Of a stretch of DNA of 64,000 nt, positions 1 through 12,760 are shown one piece after another. The position numbers were made by a program, and so were the translations under genes. Numbering within the stretch: position 1 is the first letter of the stretch; each line of letters starts with the position of its first letter. The notes beneath the pieces were generated by a model. It was not told the DNA's origin. It saw nothing but the letters and a program-made list of their open reading frames with translations, and made no database searches. Source of the DNA: Asterias rubens (Eukaryota; Echinodermata; Asteroidea; Forcipulatida; Asteriidae); assembly GCF_902459465.1 (NCBI RefSeq), contig NC_047063.1, forward strand, positions 2,170,001 through 2,234,000. The letters are read 5' to 3'.

Positions 1-470
1 TGGAAAAATATGTTGAGGGAGAAACAACAGCTTTATTTTCAGCTGACTTATTTAATATTAGTGTACATACAGACGAATGATAAACAAAGTCTGTGTATTT
101 TGTATTAAAGTGTCTCTGGTCCTGTGTATCAAAAATGTATGAAAGCACTTACCTTTAGACTCAGTATGAGAATTGGAGATCAAACAACTTCAGGAAGGTG
201 CAGTTCAGTTCGATGAAGAACGGAGCATTTCCATCAGGTTTTATACCACTCCAAAAATATAGGGGCGGGACAAATGGTCCATGGTTATGAAGCAGTCGGC
301 GCTTGTCATTGATGATTGGTGGATTAAAAGTCACCAGTTTTTGCCAGAGACACTGGCATCATAATGTCAAATGGAACTAAGGTACAGTAGTGTTATACCA
401 TAAAGCCCTGAGGGCAAAGTGGTGGGGGGGGGGGTAATACTGAAATTGGACCATAAACTAAGTCTGACTG
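1..470. other. Non-coding flank with poly-G tract
   Basis: No gene is recognised here. The stretch contains a G homopolymer of about 13 bases near 421-434 and otherwise looks like intergenic sequence or the degraded downstream part of the retroelement relic that follows on the minus strand. Confidence 0.4.
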
Positions 471-1905
471 TCAATACAAATGATGGAGAGGCACACCAAA
501 AGATTTATTACCTATACCCATAATGCACACATTGGTGCCGAGTGAAGACTCTTCACTTAAAGGAACTTCCCCTTTTAACAACAAAGATTGAGTGGACTCC
601 TTATCCCTCAAAATAGTCACTGGGTAAGTAGGTGAATCAGAACGCTCATCAAGCAATACAAATCCTTTAGAAACAAAGAGCATAAATTCCTCTCTAATGT
701 CAGACAAAGATGTACCCTTTTGTGGTCAAACTTATTTAAGCTTGAAAGAGATGTACTATTGGTAAAAGCAACAGCTTTTGACTCGGCAAGGGCCGCATTT
801 TTCCTTTTCAATGCATAACAAACTGATAAAGTATGCACAAATTTCTTGAAGTTTTGCATTGTACTTGTTTGGAAGTGACAAAAAAGCTATCGGAAGTTGA
901 CTCTTTAGAACTTGCATCAGAGGTAGACTGTGGTTTTGTCTCAGTCTTTGGCCTATTATCAAAAACATATTTTAGATTGAACAAAAGTCTTGTGGCCTTT
1001 CTTGTGATCCTGAACATTAGCATGCAAAAAAATAACTTTGTGTGTCAAAGCAAAATCGTCAGCTATCACGGCTGCTAATTCTAAATCTGTAACTTTCTGC
1101 TCTTCTACAGATAGGTGCGCTTTGACAGCATAAGGCATGTTAGCCTTAGCTGTTGTAACAAGCACAAATATTCGTTAATTTAACAGGATCTACACCAACT
1201 ATTGAACAAGGTTTTCTTCTCATATAAGCAAACTCAACATATGTTTCGTTTTCTCGTTTTCGTTTTTCACGAAACTTCTGCCTATATGCCTCTGGATACA
1301 AGTTCGTAGGCTTTCAAAATTGCAGCCTTGACTAAATCATAATCAGTGCTTTTGTCAACAGGAAAAGTGGAATAAACCTCTTGTGCTTTACCAACTAGTA
1401 CACTCTGTAGAAGCAAAGTACGCATATCTTTAGGCCACTCAAGTCTATCGGCAACTTTTTCAAAGTGAGCGAAGTATTTGTCAACGTCTTTCTCCTTAAA
1501 AGGAGGTACCAATCTAATGAACTTGGTAGGATCAAATTTCTTTGCAGAGATTGATGTTCATTGGATTTGGAATGCTGTTTCAGCTGAAACAATTCCAACT
1601 CTTTGTCTAATTTCTTTGACGCTACTAACTGAATTTCTAGCTCAAGTTGTTTAAGTTTAATAGCCGCTTCAACTGAGAATGACCATTAACATCTCTTCCT
1701 TTTCTTCAACCATTGATTCTTTCAAAATTTCTACATCAACCAAATGTTCCAAAATCACTGCTCGCAGGTCAGCCTTTTTCGTACTAGCAGCTACAGAAAT
1801 TTTGTAATGTTTGGCAACCTCGAATAACTCGGTCCTTTTTAAACCAAATACTTTGTCCTCTAAAGGACTCTCTTCAAAGGACTCTCTTTGGTTGTCCCAA
1901 ATTAA
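471..1905 (-). pseudogene. Ty3/gypsy-like Gag and protease-region relic
   Basis: Read on the minus strand, several short open segments in shifting frames line up into a retrotransposon polyprotein. From about 1860 there is a SAP-like segment (LKRTELFEVAKHY) and a coiled segment. From 1540 to 1285 there is a capsid-like domain (VPPFKEKDVDKYFAHFEK ... LLQSVLVGKAQEVYS). At 1280-960 there is a segment ending ADDFALTHK. At 700-471 a protease-like segment follows (VTILRDKESTQSLLLKG ... GVPLHHL), where the usual aspartic-protease RDTG/RDSG signature reads RDKE. This order is typical of Ty3/gypsy Gag proteins in invertebrates and fish; that is family knowledge, not a search result. Frameshifts separate the segments, and no reverse transcriptase or LTR is visible, so this is a dead fragment. 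Confidence 0.6.
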
Positions 1906-1914
1906 TTTGTTTTG

Positions 1915-2872
1915 CTTCTAGCGTGCTTCCTACAGTACATGCATCTGCCCGCGGCCAGGCCAGGTTTCTCAGTACTTTCCTTATAGTGTTTCTACATATT
2001 TGTATTGCTTGTTCTTGTAAATCCACTACAAATCTATCATGAACTTTTGGGAACAAATAAGGGTTGACTGGGTGGTGTCCCCCCCCCCCCCCCATTGTGA
2101 TTTCATCTGATTTCCTTTCCATAGAGACAGACTTGCCTTGTAAGAAAAATTTTCACAGACCATAATTTTAACATCATTCACAGGGCGCTCGTCCAAAACC
2201 GCTTGTGGCGAACCCTGCATCAGGAGGATGGAGGGTAACGATTATTGCACTACAATATTTAAGTACTAGCAGCTCTTGATCACTGTAAGCAACTAATGTG
2301 TTATGACTGATGGGATGATCAAGCACACATAAGCTTATCATCTACAGTTACTACATGTACTCGTACCTAGTAAAAATTTTTAGGGCACGTCCACTTTAGC
2401 CTTGGAGCAGTCCCAAATTTTTCTGACCAGAATTATTGAATCCAATTCACAAAAACAAAGTTTGATTATATGTTTTATACATGTAGTACTTGTGAAATGT
2501 TTAAATATTGATGTTCTGGCCCAAATATACTGCCTAAAATTATGGAACAGAGAGAGGTGTAATGTAGTAGAAGTGTTTGATTGACAGTTGAATGGCACTC
2601 ATATCCAGGTTAGCACAGTGGGGGAGAGCAACAAGCAAGCAGAATAATATGAACTTTGCCTGTTATTTCTGCAAAGAGGAAACTGTTATTTCTGTTTCTC
2701 TGTAAATTTGATCCTTGTTGAAGAAAACAACTCGCTTTCGATTTGTAATAATATTAAAGGGATCACTGATGGTCCCATTATTGACTCATTTTTCTACTAT
2801 GCATAGTGCCCTTTTTAGTCTTAATCGGAAATTTGGCAGTTCCATGGTTAAAAAAGTAGCATATATTCAACC
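1915..2872. repeat. Dispersed duplication, copy A
   Basis: About 950 bp here recurs almost base for base at 23330-25262. Shared landmarks include the CCCGCGGCCAGGC segment near 1950, the poly-C run near 2080-2094, the CAGGGCGCTCGTCC segment near 2183, and the AAAGGGATCACTGATGG segment near 2757. The second copy has gained a MITE and other short repeats between the poly-C run and the GGGCGCTCG segment. On the minus strand it carries a short open stretch (VLDERPVNDVKIMVCENF) present in both copies; I do not recognise it. It is most likely an unnamed interspersed element. Confidence 0.75.
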
Positions 2873-3129
2873 TTAACCCAAATCTGATATAAAATATTTC
2901 AAATGTATATAAAGAAATTGTTTAATTGATAAGTTTTCAATCATAATCTCATAAAATCTAATGCTCTGGTACAAAAGTGGCAACAGAACTCATAATTATT
3001 ACAGCCTCTCCCAATGCATGAGGTTTGCCTTCCTTATCTCTGCAGTTTACTTCTGCATCTCTGGATTTTCTTCAACTGATCCAAGATGTATCCATATCAC
3101 ATGATCGTTGACCTACCACTCTGTCTGCA

Positions 3130-6100
3130 TCAGTTTCCTTGAAGTATAGTCTTTAGGATCTGTGTGCACATGAGGAGGCAGCGGGGAACGTGATAACACC
3201 CTTCAAAAGGAGGAGAATTAAACAAAACATAAATAACAATAAGTATTAAAAATACCCAATACATGTGTACTTATATAGCGCTTGTTATTACGTTTGTAAG
3301 ATAGGTTTGATAAACTTCTGAATTATGAGATTCATTTAAACAGCTTCTTGTAGAGGTTTATAAGGTGCTGCAGCACAATCTGTTGTCAACTATGTCATAC
3401 ACACCAGGGCAAACCCCCTCTTAACAATAAGTGTGCTTGGTTAGTTTACATGAATTACACAACACATGGGACCTACCACTTTATGTCCTACAGAAGGACT
3501 AAGCAATTGTTAAGTGTCTTGCTTGAGAGCACAAATGTGAAGACCAGGACTCAAACCCACACTGTGCCAATTAGAAACACAAGAGCTTGAGTCCAGTGCA
3601 CTTGACTGTTCAGCAACGGGTTGAACCTCAAAGCTGGCCATGAGACTCTCTATAAAAAGTTGCACCCATGGTTGTTCCCTAGGACTCAAAAGACCCACTT
3701 TATCCCATACAGTGCCAAATCCTTCTACCTCCAATTGTCAAAGTGAAGGATTCACGGTGTAGGCCAAAATAACAACTGCTGATCACAGGACAAGCATTCC
3801 AATCTTATCTTAGTTCTAACTACTTAAGACTGAGGGACATAGTAGAGGAGGGTATGGGAGGAATGAGGCCACTTCCTATATTGCAAGTCAACATAGACTA
3901 CTACGCAAGCCCATAATGTGTATGTCTGTCGGTATTAAGTGGAGTTTGACTGTAGTTAACATATATTGCCCTTAAAGCCATTATACACTTTCAGAACAGA
4001 AAACAAAAAAGTCCACAGATTTACAAATAACTTTACAGAAGGTAATGGTGAAAGACTTATGGTGAAATATTATTCCATGAAATGCTTTACTTTTCGAGAA
4101 AACATTAAAACAATTATCAATTCTTGTTGTCGAGAATTACGGATTTATTTTAAACACATGTCATGACACGGCGAAACATGCGGAAACAAGGGTGGGTTTT
4201 CCCCGTTATTTTCTCCGGACTCCGATGACCGATTGAACCTAAATTTTCACAGGTTTGTTATTTTTTATATTAGTTGTGATACACGAGGTGTGGGCCTTTG
4301 GACAATACTGTTTACCGAAAGTGTCCAATGGCTTTAAGGTCCGTACACATCTTATAGGAAAAGTCTGCCGTACCTTTGTAGGGTCCACCTTTGAAGTCAA
4401 GGGTGACGTTTCCTTCTTGACTAAGATATCCAAACCACTTGCCATTATCAGGGTCAATAAACTGCAATCAAACACAGCAACAATTAAGAAGAATAGCCAT
4501 CAATACAAACTTGGGGCATGCAGGTTGGCTAAGTGGTTTCTATCCCTCATGTCATGTCTGTGGATCCCGGCTTCAATGCAAAACAAAGGATTGCCTGTGG
4601 ACTGGTTTGGGTTGGTAATCCCCATTTGGGTTTTTTATACCTTAACCTATGAGCAGAACAAAATTTGAAACAACAATTGACCATTTTGTAAGCATCTAAT
4701 GATAACAGATTGCAGGTTTTTTTCCAACGAGACACTGTGATCAACATTCAATTAAGGTCTTTGATGTTTGCCGTAGCACTGTGAGTAGATGTTTTGACTA
4801 TCATCAGCCACAATGAATAATGCACATTTTGTGAAAACTGTGCCTTAATTTCACTTCCCAATCTGAGTTGTTGTCATTGAACTCAAATATTAACAACTGA
4901 GATTTTTCAAATTTTAACTTGATGTCAGTACAAGATTTAGGATGTACTTCTTTAAGATTCTTCAAGTATTCATCAACTTCATTATAACGATGAGACATAC
5001 CGTAATCACTTACCTTTGAAAACGTATAATCGAAGACTTTTTCAAACATGTCAAGAAATCTGTCCTCCTTTGTTTCCTGGTATGCCATAATAAACGCAAT
5101 CAGTGCTTCACAGTGTGGCCACCACAGCTTCATACTCCACTCTAGTTGAGTTGGCGACAAACCATCTACGTCTAAGAACGAGCACAGACCCCCATTATCC
5201 AGATCCCAGCCGGACTGGAAGGGTTTAGTGATGAACTTGTCAAGGGCCAGCTTTGTCAAGCCAATGTTGCTGTATTTCCTTGCACACCTTAGAAGGAACC
5301 AGCCAGTTTCTATGGCGTGACCTGTAACAAAAATAACCTTTTGGTGATGAAATCTGTGTTGGGGTTAAATTCCAGATCATACTAGCAGGGTAAAATTAAG
5401 TTGGCACCAGGCAACAGGTTTGTGTGGGGCCAAGTGCTCCATAAGCCCCAGGCACCAGGGTTCCATAGGCCCAAGACACCAGGGTTCTGTACGCCATAAG
5501 TGCCAATGTTATGTAGGCCCTACGCACCAATGTTCTGTAGGCCCTAGGCACAAGGGTCCTGTAGGCACAAGGCACTAAGATTAGTCTTAAGAGTGTGTGA
5601 AATCGACGGTAGGGTTCTGTAAGCCTTAAGCACCAATGTTATGTAGGCCATAGGCACCAATGTTTGTTTACAAGTAGCACTGATTTCAATAAAAAGATTG
5701 AATTTTTTTTAGCATTGACTATTCTGACTGGCCCTTTAAAACAAAAACTTGATTATTGAGCAAACACTGTCGTCAAAGACTGACCTGGATTTGTCAATCT
5801 CCCTGCAGATCCTGGAAGCTCTTTGCCATCAACACTAACTGTCTCTAAGATAGCAGATCCATCTCTCTGAATGCAAAGAAACATACCTCGGTTGAACTAA
5901 AATAATTTAACTAATAATGTACATAACTAGAACTGGGAAAGCTGCCATGGTGAGCTGATGATCACCTGATAGAAAAACACTGACTTATAGAAAAAGCAAT
6001 CATTTTGATTAGCTGATGGTCCAAGGGGTCGGTACATTAACAAGTATAAACTTGACCATTTCTACTTGGATTGAATTGGGAGTGACAGAGGGTATACACG

Positions 6101-7370
6101 GTTAGGCTGTGCACCTTGCTGCCAGACCAGACCCCTTCCTTCAAGATAAGCGTACTGCATTCTTTTTTTGTGCATTAACACAACCCGAGTACTTCAAATT
6201 GAGTCAGAGTACCAAGTACATGACTTTGTGTACAGGTTATTTTCAGTTGAGTATCAAGTACGGACTTTAATTACAAGTACTTTGCTGGCAGAGTATGGGT
6301 GTAAGTACAAAAATCAGCAAAAAGGTACTCTAGTAGAACTCTAGTACAAGTACAATTGCTACAACACTGCTGATCAGAAACTGAAGAGTTTGAGTCAGAT
6401 GCAATAGGCTGCTAGAGGCACTGACACATAACTCCATTGCATTCAACAAGCTGGTTAAACTACCTGAATGTGTTGAAGAGACTGTTTAATGCTCCACTCC
6501 TCCAGCTGGGCATACTTTTCCTGCAGCGTGGCGTCGTCAGCCGTCAACTGCTCCACTAAATCAAGGAAAATCATGCCCTCAGACAGCATGTTTGTGCGTG
6601 CCTGGGGGCGCCCTATTCCTGTGTCATCCACGCAGACCAAATACTGGAGCTGGTCCATCATTTTGATGGCTTCTTGCTGAAACAACCAAAATTTGAAACA
6701 AGTTAACATTCTGTTTGCCCATGTAAGCCAAGACGCCCCATGGTTATCCATTGGGTACAAAATACTGTAGAATCCGTGTCTCCTTCAAAGCCGTCATAAT
6801 TGGAAAACAAATATTATACATGTAATGGTTGTAACTCTTGCTTTATAGGCTTTATATCTTTGTCTTTTATTCTCTATCATACAGACTCTGCATGTGTCAT
6901 TGTGGACAGCAGGGGAAAATAGTCAGGGCCCTTTGTATAAGTTGAGAGTTCAAATTATCAATGTCATTGTGCATACATGGAATTTACTGATTGTAGTAAG
7001 CTCATTCTGACTAGGCTAAAAATTTGGCATTTACTACCACCCTGGGATTGCTATCACATCAATTTATCATCCTTGAACATGGACCTTTCAAAAAAATGTA
7101 TTTAAATTTGTCCACCTTGGATGGTACCAATAAGTCAAATTTTGGCCTCTGGCCCATGAACTAATAGCTGGCGGCAGTATGATAAAGGTACATGCCAAAC
7201 CTTGTACTTGTCATCCTTTGTGGCCCTTGCTAGTTCACACATCGCCATCATGTAGAAACACTCGCTGAAAATCTTTCTCGGAATCTTGACGACTCTTCCG
7301 TCAGCTGTCACAAGAAAATTACATTTTCCTGTTGCTGGGTTTTTGACGTGCCTCATAAGAAAATCACCAC
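3130..7370 (-). CDS. RENBP: N-acylglucosamine 2-epimerase (renin-binding protein), 5' exons not found
   Basis: Six minus-strand exons join in phase: 7370-7201, 6676-6464, 5866-5785, 5321-5014, 4461-4374 and 3200-3130 (stop TGA). Together they encode about 310 residues of a family that is usually near 415. Family blocks visible: [88 protein letters not shown] and GCYHVPRCL. The enzyme interconverts N-acetylglucosamine and N-acetylmannosamine in the cytosol (sialic acid turnover). The His in NPGH and the Cys in GCYHVPR match the residues known to matter in mammalian homologues. All introns are GT-AG; the donor after 7201 (GTTTGG) is weak. About 100 N-terminal residues, including the expected WLQGRQ block, are not seen between 7371 and 10675. 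A LINE fragment lies just upstream, so the gene may be truncated or have a distant first exon. Confidence 0.88.
3400..3615 (-). repeat. tRNA-derived SINE fragment
   Basis: The reverse complement carries AGTGTGGGTTTGAGTCC (B-box-like), followed by the AAGCAAGACACTTAACAATT block and a GTAGGTCCCATGTG tail. The same arrangement is seen in the plus-strand SINE at 25371. The A-box end is decayed. It lies in the last intron of the RENBP gene. Confidence 0.65.
3972..4337. mobile_element. TTAA-flanked MITE family 1, copy 1
   Basis: A non-coding 366-bp element begins TTAA + AGCCATTATACACTTTC and ends in the near-inverse (GAAAGTGTCCAATGGCTTTAA). A second copy of 369 bp sits at 23594-23962. TTAA duplication with short inverted ends is typical of piggyBac- and Kolobok-mobilised MITEs. 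It lies in an intron, and its edge is only about 37 bp from the RENBP splice donor after 4374. Confidence 0.75.
5400..5680. repeat. Degenerate minisatellite in RENBP intron
   Basis: Roughly nine or ten imperfect units of about 27 bp are built around TCTGTAGGCCCTAGGCACCA and variants (ATAAGCCCCAGGCACCAGGG, TGTAGGCCATAGGCACCAAT). They lie between two coding exons of the epimerase gene. Units are diverged, so this is an old array. Confidence 0.6.
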
Positions 7371-7375
7371 CTATA

Positions 7376-7790
7376 ATAATATAATAATAATAAAACCATT
7401 CTTATATAGCGCATATCACCGTGAGGTCCCTATGCGCTGTAAAAGGAAATCAACAATTATTGTACAAAGTAAACAGATATGTTTTCAACCGGGTTTTGAA
7501 TTGTTCTGATGTCTCAGCCTGTTTAACAACCTCTGGAAGACTGTTCCATAACTGAACCGTACGACTTGGTTTTGATAACTGGGGGGGTCAGAAGGGATTT
7601 ATTTGAAGATCGCAGATTCCTGGTTGTTTTGTACTCCTGAACTAAGCTTTGAAGATAAACAGGGGCAATACCATGGATACATTGATAAGTCAGAACCAAA
7701 ACTTTAAAATCAATTCTAGCCCGTATTGGTAGCCAATGTAGATCCTTAAGAATCATATTTAAAAAAACAAATAATTGAGCCATTTACAGC
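7376..7790 (-). mobile_element. CR1/L2-group LINE 3' fragment
   Basis: Minus-strand reading gives LKDLHWLPIRARIDFKV ... YQCIHGIAPVYLQSL, the conserved C-terminal tail of CR1/L2-group reverse transcriptase ORFs, followed by a TATATAGCGC-type 3' end and an (ATA)n tail at 7376-7394. It is 5'-truncated and lies immediately upstream of the first recognisable RENBP exon. Confidence 0.7.
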
Positions 7791-9265
7791 TCAACAAGGT
7801 GGGCTAGTATTTATACATATTAATACTGACTGCAGACAATTCATGTTTGTTTAAAAAGACAGTGATAACTGATATCATACCTGTGTGCTGAGTGTGAGAC
7901 CCGATGGAGGTAGAAATGGACACTTGTTGACACAGTCACCTGGCTGGTCAGTCACTGAGTCAGTGAGTGTCACCGTGTAGACGTGTCTTTGCTTTCCAAA
8001 ATTGCCGATCAAAATCAGGAATTCCTCCGCTCTTGCACACTTGTTATTGCTGTAATATCTTACGCTCTGGTGTGTCACTCATCAGTCATGAGACAGGAAA
8101 TTAATTTCACCGAGCGTAAATGTAAACAATAATTAATTGACAATCTCCCTAGACTTCTCACGTGAAAGCACAACTTAATAAGAGACGGTTCAAAAGTTTA
8201 ATTAAAATAACACAAAGTGACGTGTAATTATTGTTTTTTATGTTTTTTATTGACGGAATAGTCACTAATAATTATAAATGGTAGGAAAACATTTAACCTC
8301 TCTCGATCTATCACAAAAATCTGAAGTTCGAAAAATTATTTCCTCTGTTTATAAAAAGAAATCCATAAATTAAAAAAGATTGTCATCATACCAAATTTAC
8401 TAGTACACCGATTTTTTGCAGGAGGAAAAAATGCAAACGACTTCACAAGTATCATCCTCCAAAACTGTTTGTATAGGCTAAGTGGAGATTTTCTCTTCTG
8501 AGAATGATTTACGTTCATATAACGTCAAGAGAATGAAAGCGCCACATTTTCAAACCACACATGTTGACCTGTCTCTGTGGCAAAACAATGCCCAGAGGCC
8601 GTACTGGAATTTGTGAGGTCAGCTTATACCAAAGCTTGTTTTCTAATTTTTCTGAGAATATTAACAAATTAATAAAAATAGAAATGATTTCCGTTAACAC
8701 TCTATCTTGCGAGTGCATGTTTGAGTGTTCTTTTGAGCAGTTAAAAAATAACTGTGCATATAAAGTGTGAATTGTCCCGAAAACTCTGGTACATATACAA
8801 CCAAAACATAATGATAAGTACAGAAACAACTGACATTGTCTTGCACGTACAGCATTATCGTCTGCTAGCCCTGGGATGGGGCGTCAGTGGCTTGCCCTCA
8901 CATGTCAGCTAAATGTGATGATTTGTCTTGAGTCCCCGATGATTTTCTCCCATGAAATTAATTTTTCAGAATTTATGTTCACTGACCAGATAATGTAAAA
9001 GAAATGAATAAATGATCCTGCATACATTGACTCTTAACATAAGGGCTCCGAGTGCACCTTCAAAAGTCCACCTTTGATTTTCTTCAAAAAAGGGCAGAAA
9101 CAAGTCAGGATAATCACAACATGTGTGACTTATTAAAAAGGTACACGTTAGGTAATTACTCATAACAAATATTAACATAAAAACTGACTTGGTAACGAGT
9201 TGGAGAGCTGTTGATAGTAGTTTTTGAGAAAGAGGTAATTTCTCACTAAAATAATAAAATACTTC
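7791..9265. other. No recognisable gene
   Basis: An open frame on the minus strand at 8078-7875 has a possible donor at its end, but it matches nothing I know and is out of phase with the RENBP exons. The rest is AT-rich sequence without long open frames of biased composition. Confidence 0.4.
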
Positions 9266-9269
9266 TAGC

Positions 9270-9432
9270 TAGAAGTCTTTTATTCTTATCTGAAAGCACA
9301 CAAACTCGTCCAACAAGGGTGTTTTTTCTTTCATCAACTTAGATGACCAATTGAGCCCAAATTTTCACAGGCTTGTCATTTTATGGTTATGATGGGGGTA
9401 CTCCAATTACCAAACGTGTACCTTCCCTTTAA
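9270..9432. mobile_element. MITE family 3 remnant
   Basis: This shares the CTGAAAGCACACAAA, TTCTTTCATCA, GATGACCAA and TTTTCACAGGCTTGT blocks, and an end reading ATTACCAAACGTGTACC...TTTAA, with 22436-22643. It is a decayed relative of the TTAA-flanked families. Confidence 0.55.
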
Positions 9433-10675
9433 AACACAAATAAAAACTTAGAATATTGCATTATAAAAAGTAACATTTGATGATAAACTGAGATTGAATG
9501 AATTTGAATGATAACTTAAAAGCTTCTGCCCTTTTGAACTAACTTCGGCTCAGGCTCCAACTTCAGCAGGTTCAAAACCGGTGGACTGGACCTAAGCCAG
9601 ATCCCAAGCCCATGCAAGCAGTCAAAGAGCGTATCAAAAAATATATCAACAATAGCAAGTTTTGTTGAATCTCGCTATCTTAATGCATTCAGGCCTAATA
9701 AACATGGCACCACTGTAACTTTCTATTCCCGACCCTTCAAAATCCATTGTTTGATCATCTGTTGCACTGCACTGTAAGTCAATATTGTGAGGTATTGGGT
9801 ATAATCAACGTGGTCGGGTTTTTATTAGGGTTAGGAAACATTCCAGTAAGATTCAAGGGAGTACGGGTTAAAACATAAGGCAGTGTTTCCCATCTGATAT
9901 GCCTAAACACTAATAGCCTTAAAATCACCAGATAAAATGATTGAACCTTAGTTATTGAACCTCAATATATAACCATCGCAGTGTCTTTCGCTTTAGGCTT
10001 TGGGTTGGGTAAAAACGAATTGGTAAAACAAGTAAACAAAAATCAAGTAAAATTAAAAACCATCCATCACCATACTGAAGTAAAGTAAAGTAACATAATT
10101 TTGTCAACAAATATAAGTTAGGGTTTGAAATTTAATTGAACAGATTATTATAGTACACAAACGAATATAAACACGTAGCGTGCATGTACCCGGGCTCCCA
10201 AACCAAGCAATAGCTTGATTACACTTCAATGGTTTAATACAGGCCAACAAAATATCCAGTAAATAACCGATCTATCACTATAGCTTGAAATTAAAGGCAA
10301 ATTAATTAAAGGCAAATATTTCACAACCGAATATTACAAACTATACACAAATTGTCTGCAAAATTTCAACCCGTCTGTTGGGGCGAATGGCTGTTTCGTC
10401 TCCCTTTAATTTTATGGTAAGAGCGGATTTAGCCTAGTGTTTGGGGCGAACTTGCCTACAATTTTAAAAATAAACTTGAAAGATATGCGGGATAACAGAA
10501 CATTTTAATTATCATTATAATGGACAAGAATATTAAAATGGCCATGCATGCTATAGTAATAAACCTATATAAAGTTTCCTTAACCCTTGATATCACGTTG
10601 CTGGTGTTTTTTCATGTAGGCCTAACCAAAAACAAATCATGAATATTGAATCTCATTTTTAATAAAGAGACCCGA
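9433..10675. other. Intergenic AT-rich region
   Basis: This lies between the epimerase and the first P450 gene. It has no open frame of coding character and no recognisable repeat. AT-rich stretches are frequent. The 3' untranslated region of the P450 gene at 10676 must lie in its right part. Confidence 0.4.
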
Positions 10676-12760
10676 CTATTTCTCCCTTCCAACTTCGGTT
10701 CTAAATTGAATACGTCCGGAGAAACACGTGCACATTAATTTCCTCGGTTCTGCTTGCAGTCGGTACTCGGGCGGAGACACCCACAACCATTGGGATTCCA
10801 ACTTGGGTATTGGATCCCCATCTGGGAGTTTGAGAATGTAATTCTGAAGAAGCGTGACGTAGAAGATGAAGAACTGCTTCTGTGCCATCTGCTCACCAAT
10901 ACATGTTCTGCGTCCTTCAGAAAATAACACAAAACATTTACTTTCATGGAAGATGTTTTTTAGATCGAAAACAGTACAACATTAAAAAAATACCGAAACC
11001 GAACCGAGTATTGACCCTGACGTCATTACACGGAAACTGGTTGCGTCCTTTCGGTAGTCAAATGCCCCCATTTATTTAGTGTTAAATGCGCATGCAACGC
11101 GCAGCGCACTTGCGTCCCTTTGCTTTGGTCTGCCTTTGGAAATGGTTGACACGCGTTGTGTAGTGGTGACGGGCATCAAACCTAATTAATACCCCTCTGA
11201 AAGGAACTCTGGGGAAAAGTGGCTCGGCAATGTCGCACACTTCTGAGAATTTGAATTAGCAATATCGACTTTTTTGTTTACATGCATTCGGACTTGAAAA
11301 CGGTAGACCATGTGCAGACACTTGCCTCCTAAGGGAAGGGACCAGATAAATAAATTTGCGACTTGTGAAATACAAGAAAACTGAACCCATGTTACGGTGC
11401 AGTGGCCATGGTTTCACTGGCAATTATGATGCACAATGCATGTGAATCCCCAAGTTCAGTTGCATTTGAAACTAAGGCTTTCTTAATTTGTTTGAAAGAC
11501 CTTTTCAGAATGATTGCATGCTATACAGACCTGTTGAAAACGGCATGTAATACTCCGGCCTAAAGGTCTTCCCAGCGTCATCGATGAACCTCTCGGGCCT
11601 GAAGGTTTATGGATCTCCCCAAAGCTCTGGGTCAAAGTGGACGGCAAAGATGTTGGGAATGACGGTGGTATCCTTGGGGATGTTATACCCAAAGATGCTC
11701 ACATCACCTGCCGCAGAATGTGGTATCAACAGCCAGAATGTGGTATCCATGCGTAATGTCTCCATGATAACAGCTTTCGTGTAAGGCATTCTGTCTTTGT
11801 CGTCTAGGGAGGGTGGCCGGTCACCGATGATCTCTTGAATCTCCTCATAAACTCGCTGCTGCACATCAAGATGGATAGCATTGGCGAGCACCAAGAACTG
11901 AAACAAACCCACCGCCGTGTCCCCCTGATCGGGGATAAAGAAAAACATCATCCACATAAACTTATCGTCAGTGAAGTCACGCAGCTCGCCGTTTGGGTCA
12001 TTCTTGGCCAATTCAATCAGGCACTGATCCACCATATCGCAGGAATTATTGGGATCTAGGGTTGCTCTGTGATGGTCGATGTGGTCCTGTACAAAAGCAC
12101 AGATTTCCTTAGTCATTTTCTGACCCCGCTTCAGTCTGGGGCTGAGACCAAACTTGTCAAAGAACGGCAGAAGTGGCTCAACGTGATAAAGCTTAAAGAT
12201 CTCCACATACCAGGCCATAATAGCCTTCTGTATCATGGAAAACTTCTCATCTTCTTCCTCGTAGGTGGCGCCAAAGATGAGAGAAAATGTGACATTCAAC
12301 ATGCACAAGCTAGTTGGGGGACCGAGGTCAAATGGTTGACCGTTCCTTTTCTTGATGAGGTCAACCAGATAGTTGGCCTGCTCCACGCTTTTCTCTTCTG
12401 ACTTTGGGGTACCGTAACCAAACTGACGAACGGTTCTTCTCCTTTTTCCATGACTCGGTGAAGGGCTCCAGAAAGACACCTGTCATCAAACGACAATTTA
12501 TAGATGAGGCTATATAGACACCTCTGCAAAAATATCCTCAAAGATCAGTAGCTATACGCTCAATTTCTATATCCATTATTTCCTTTCATTTCTAATAAAT
12601 TGGTACTGTATAACAGCAACTCTATTTTAAGTTTTCAAAACCAAGGTTTGACTCCACACACTGAATCTCCGTTGGTTCCCTAATCCCTGTCTTACACATC
12701 AGATCAGCTCACTCTAATCACATCTAGGTCAGAATTGAACCATCTGCGTCCCGTTTCGCC

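Noticed and set aside
7875..8078. Possible N-terminal exon of the epimerase
   Set aside because: It ends at a plausible donor, but it is in the wrong phase for the exon at 7370 and contains none of the conserved N-terminal family blocks.
8515..8829. 104-codon minus-strand frame
   Set aside because: AT-rich hydrophobic composition with no motif; typical chance frame.
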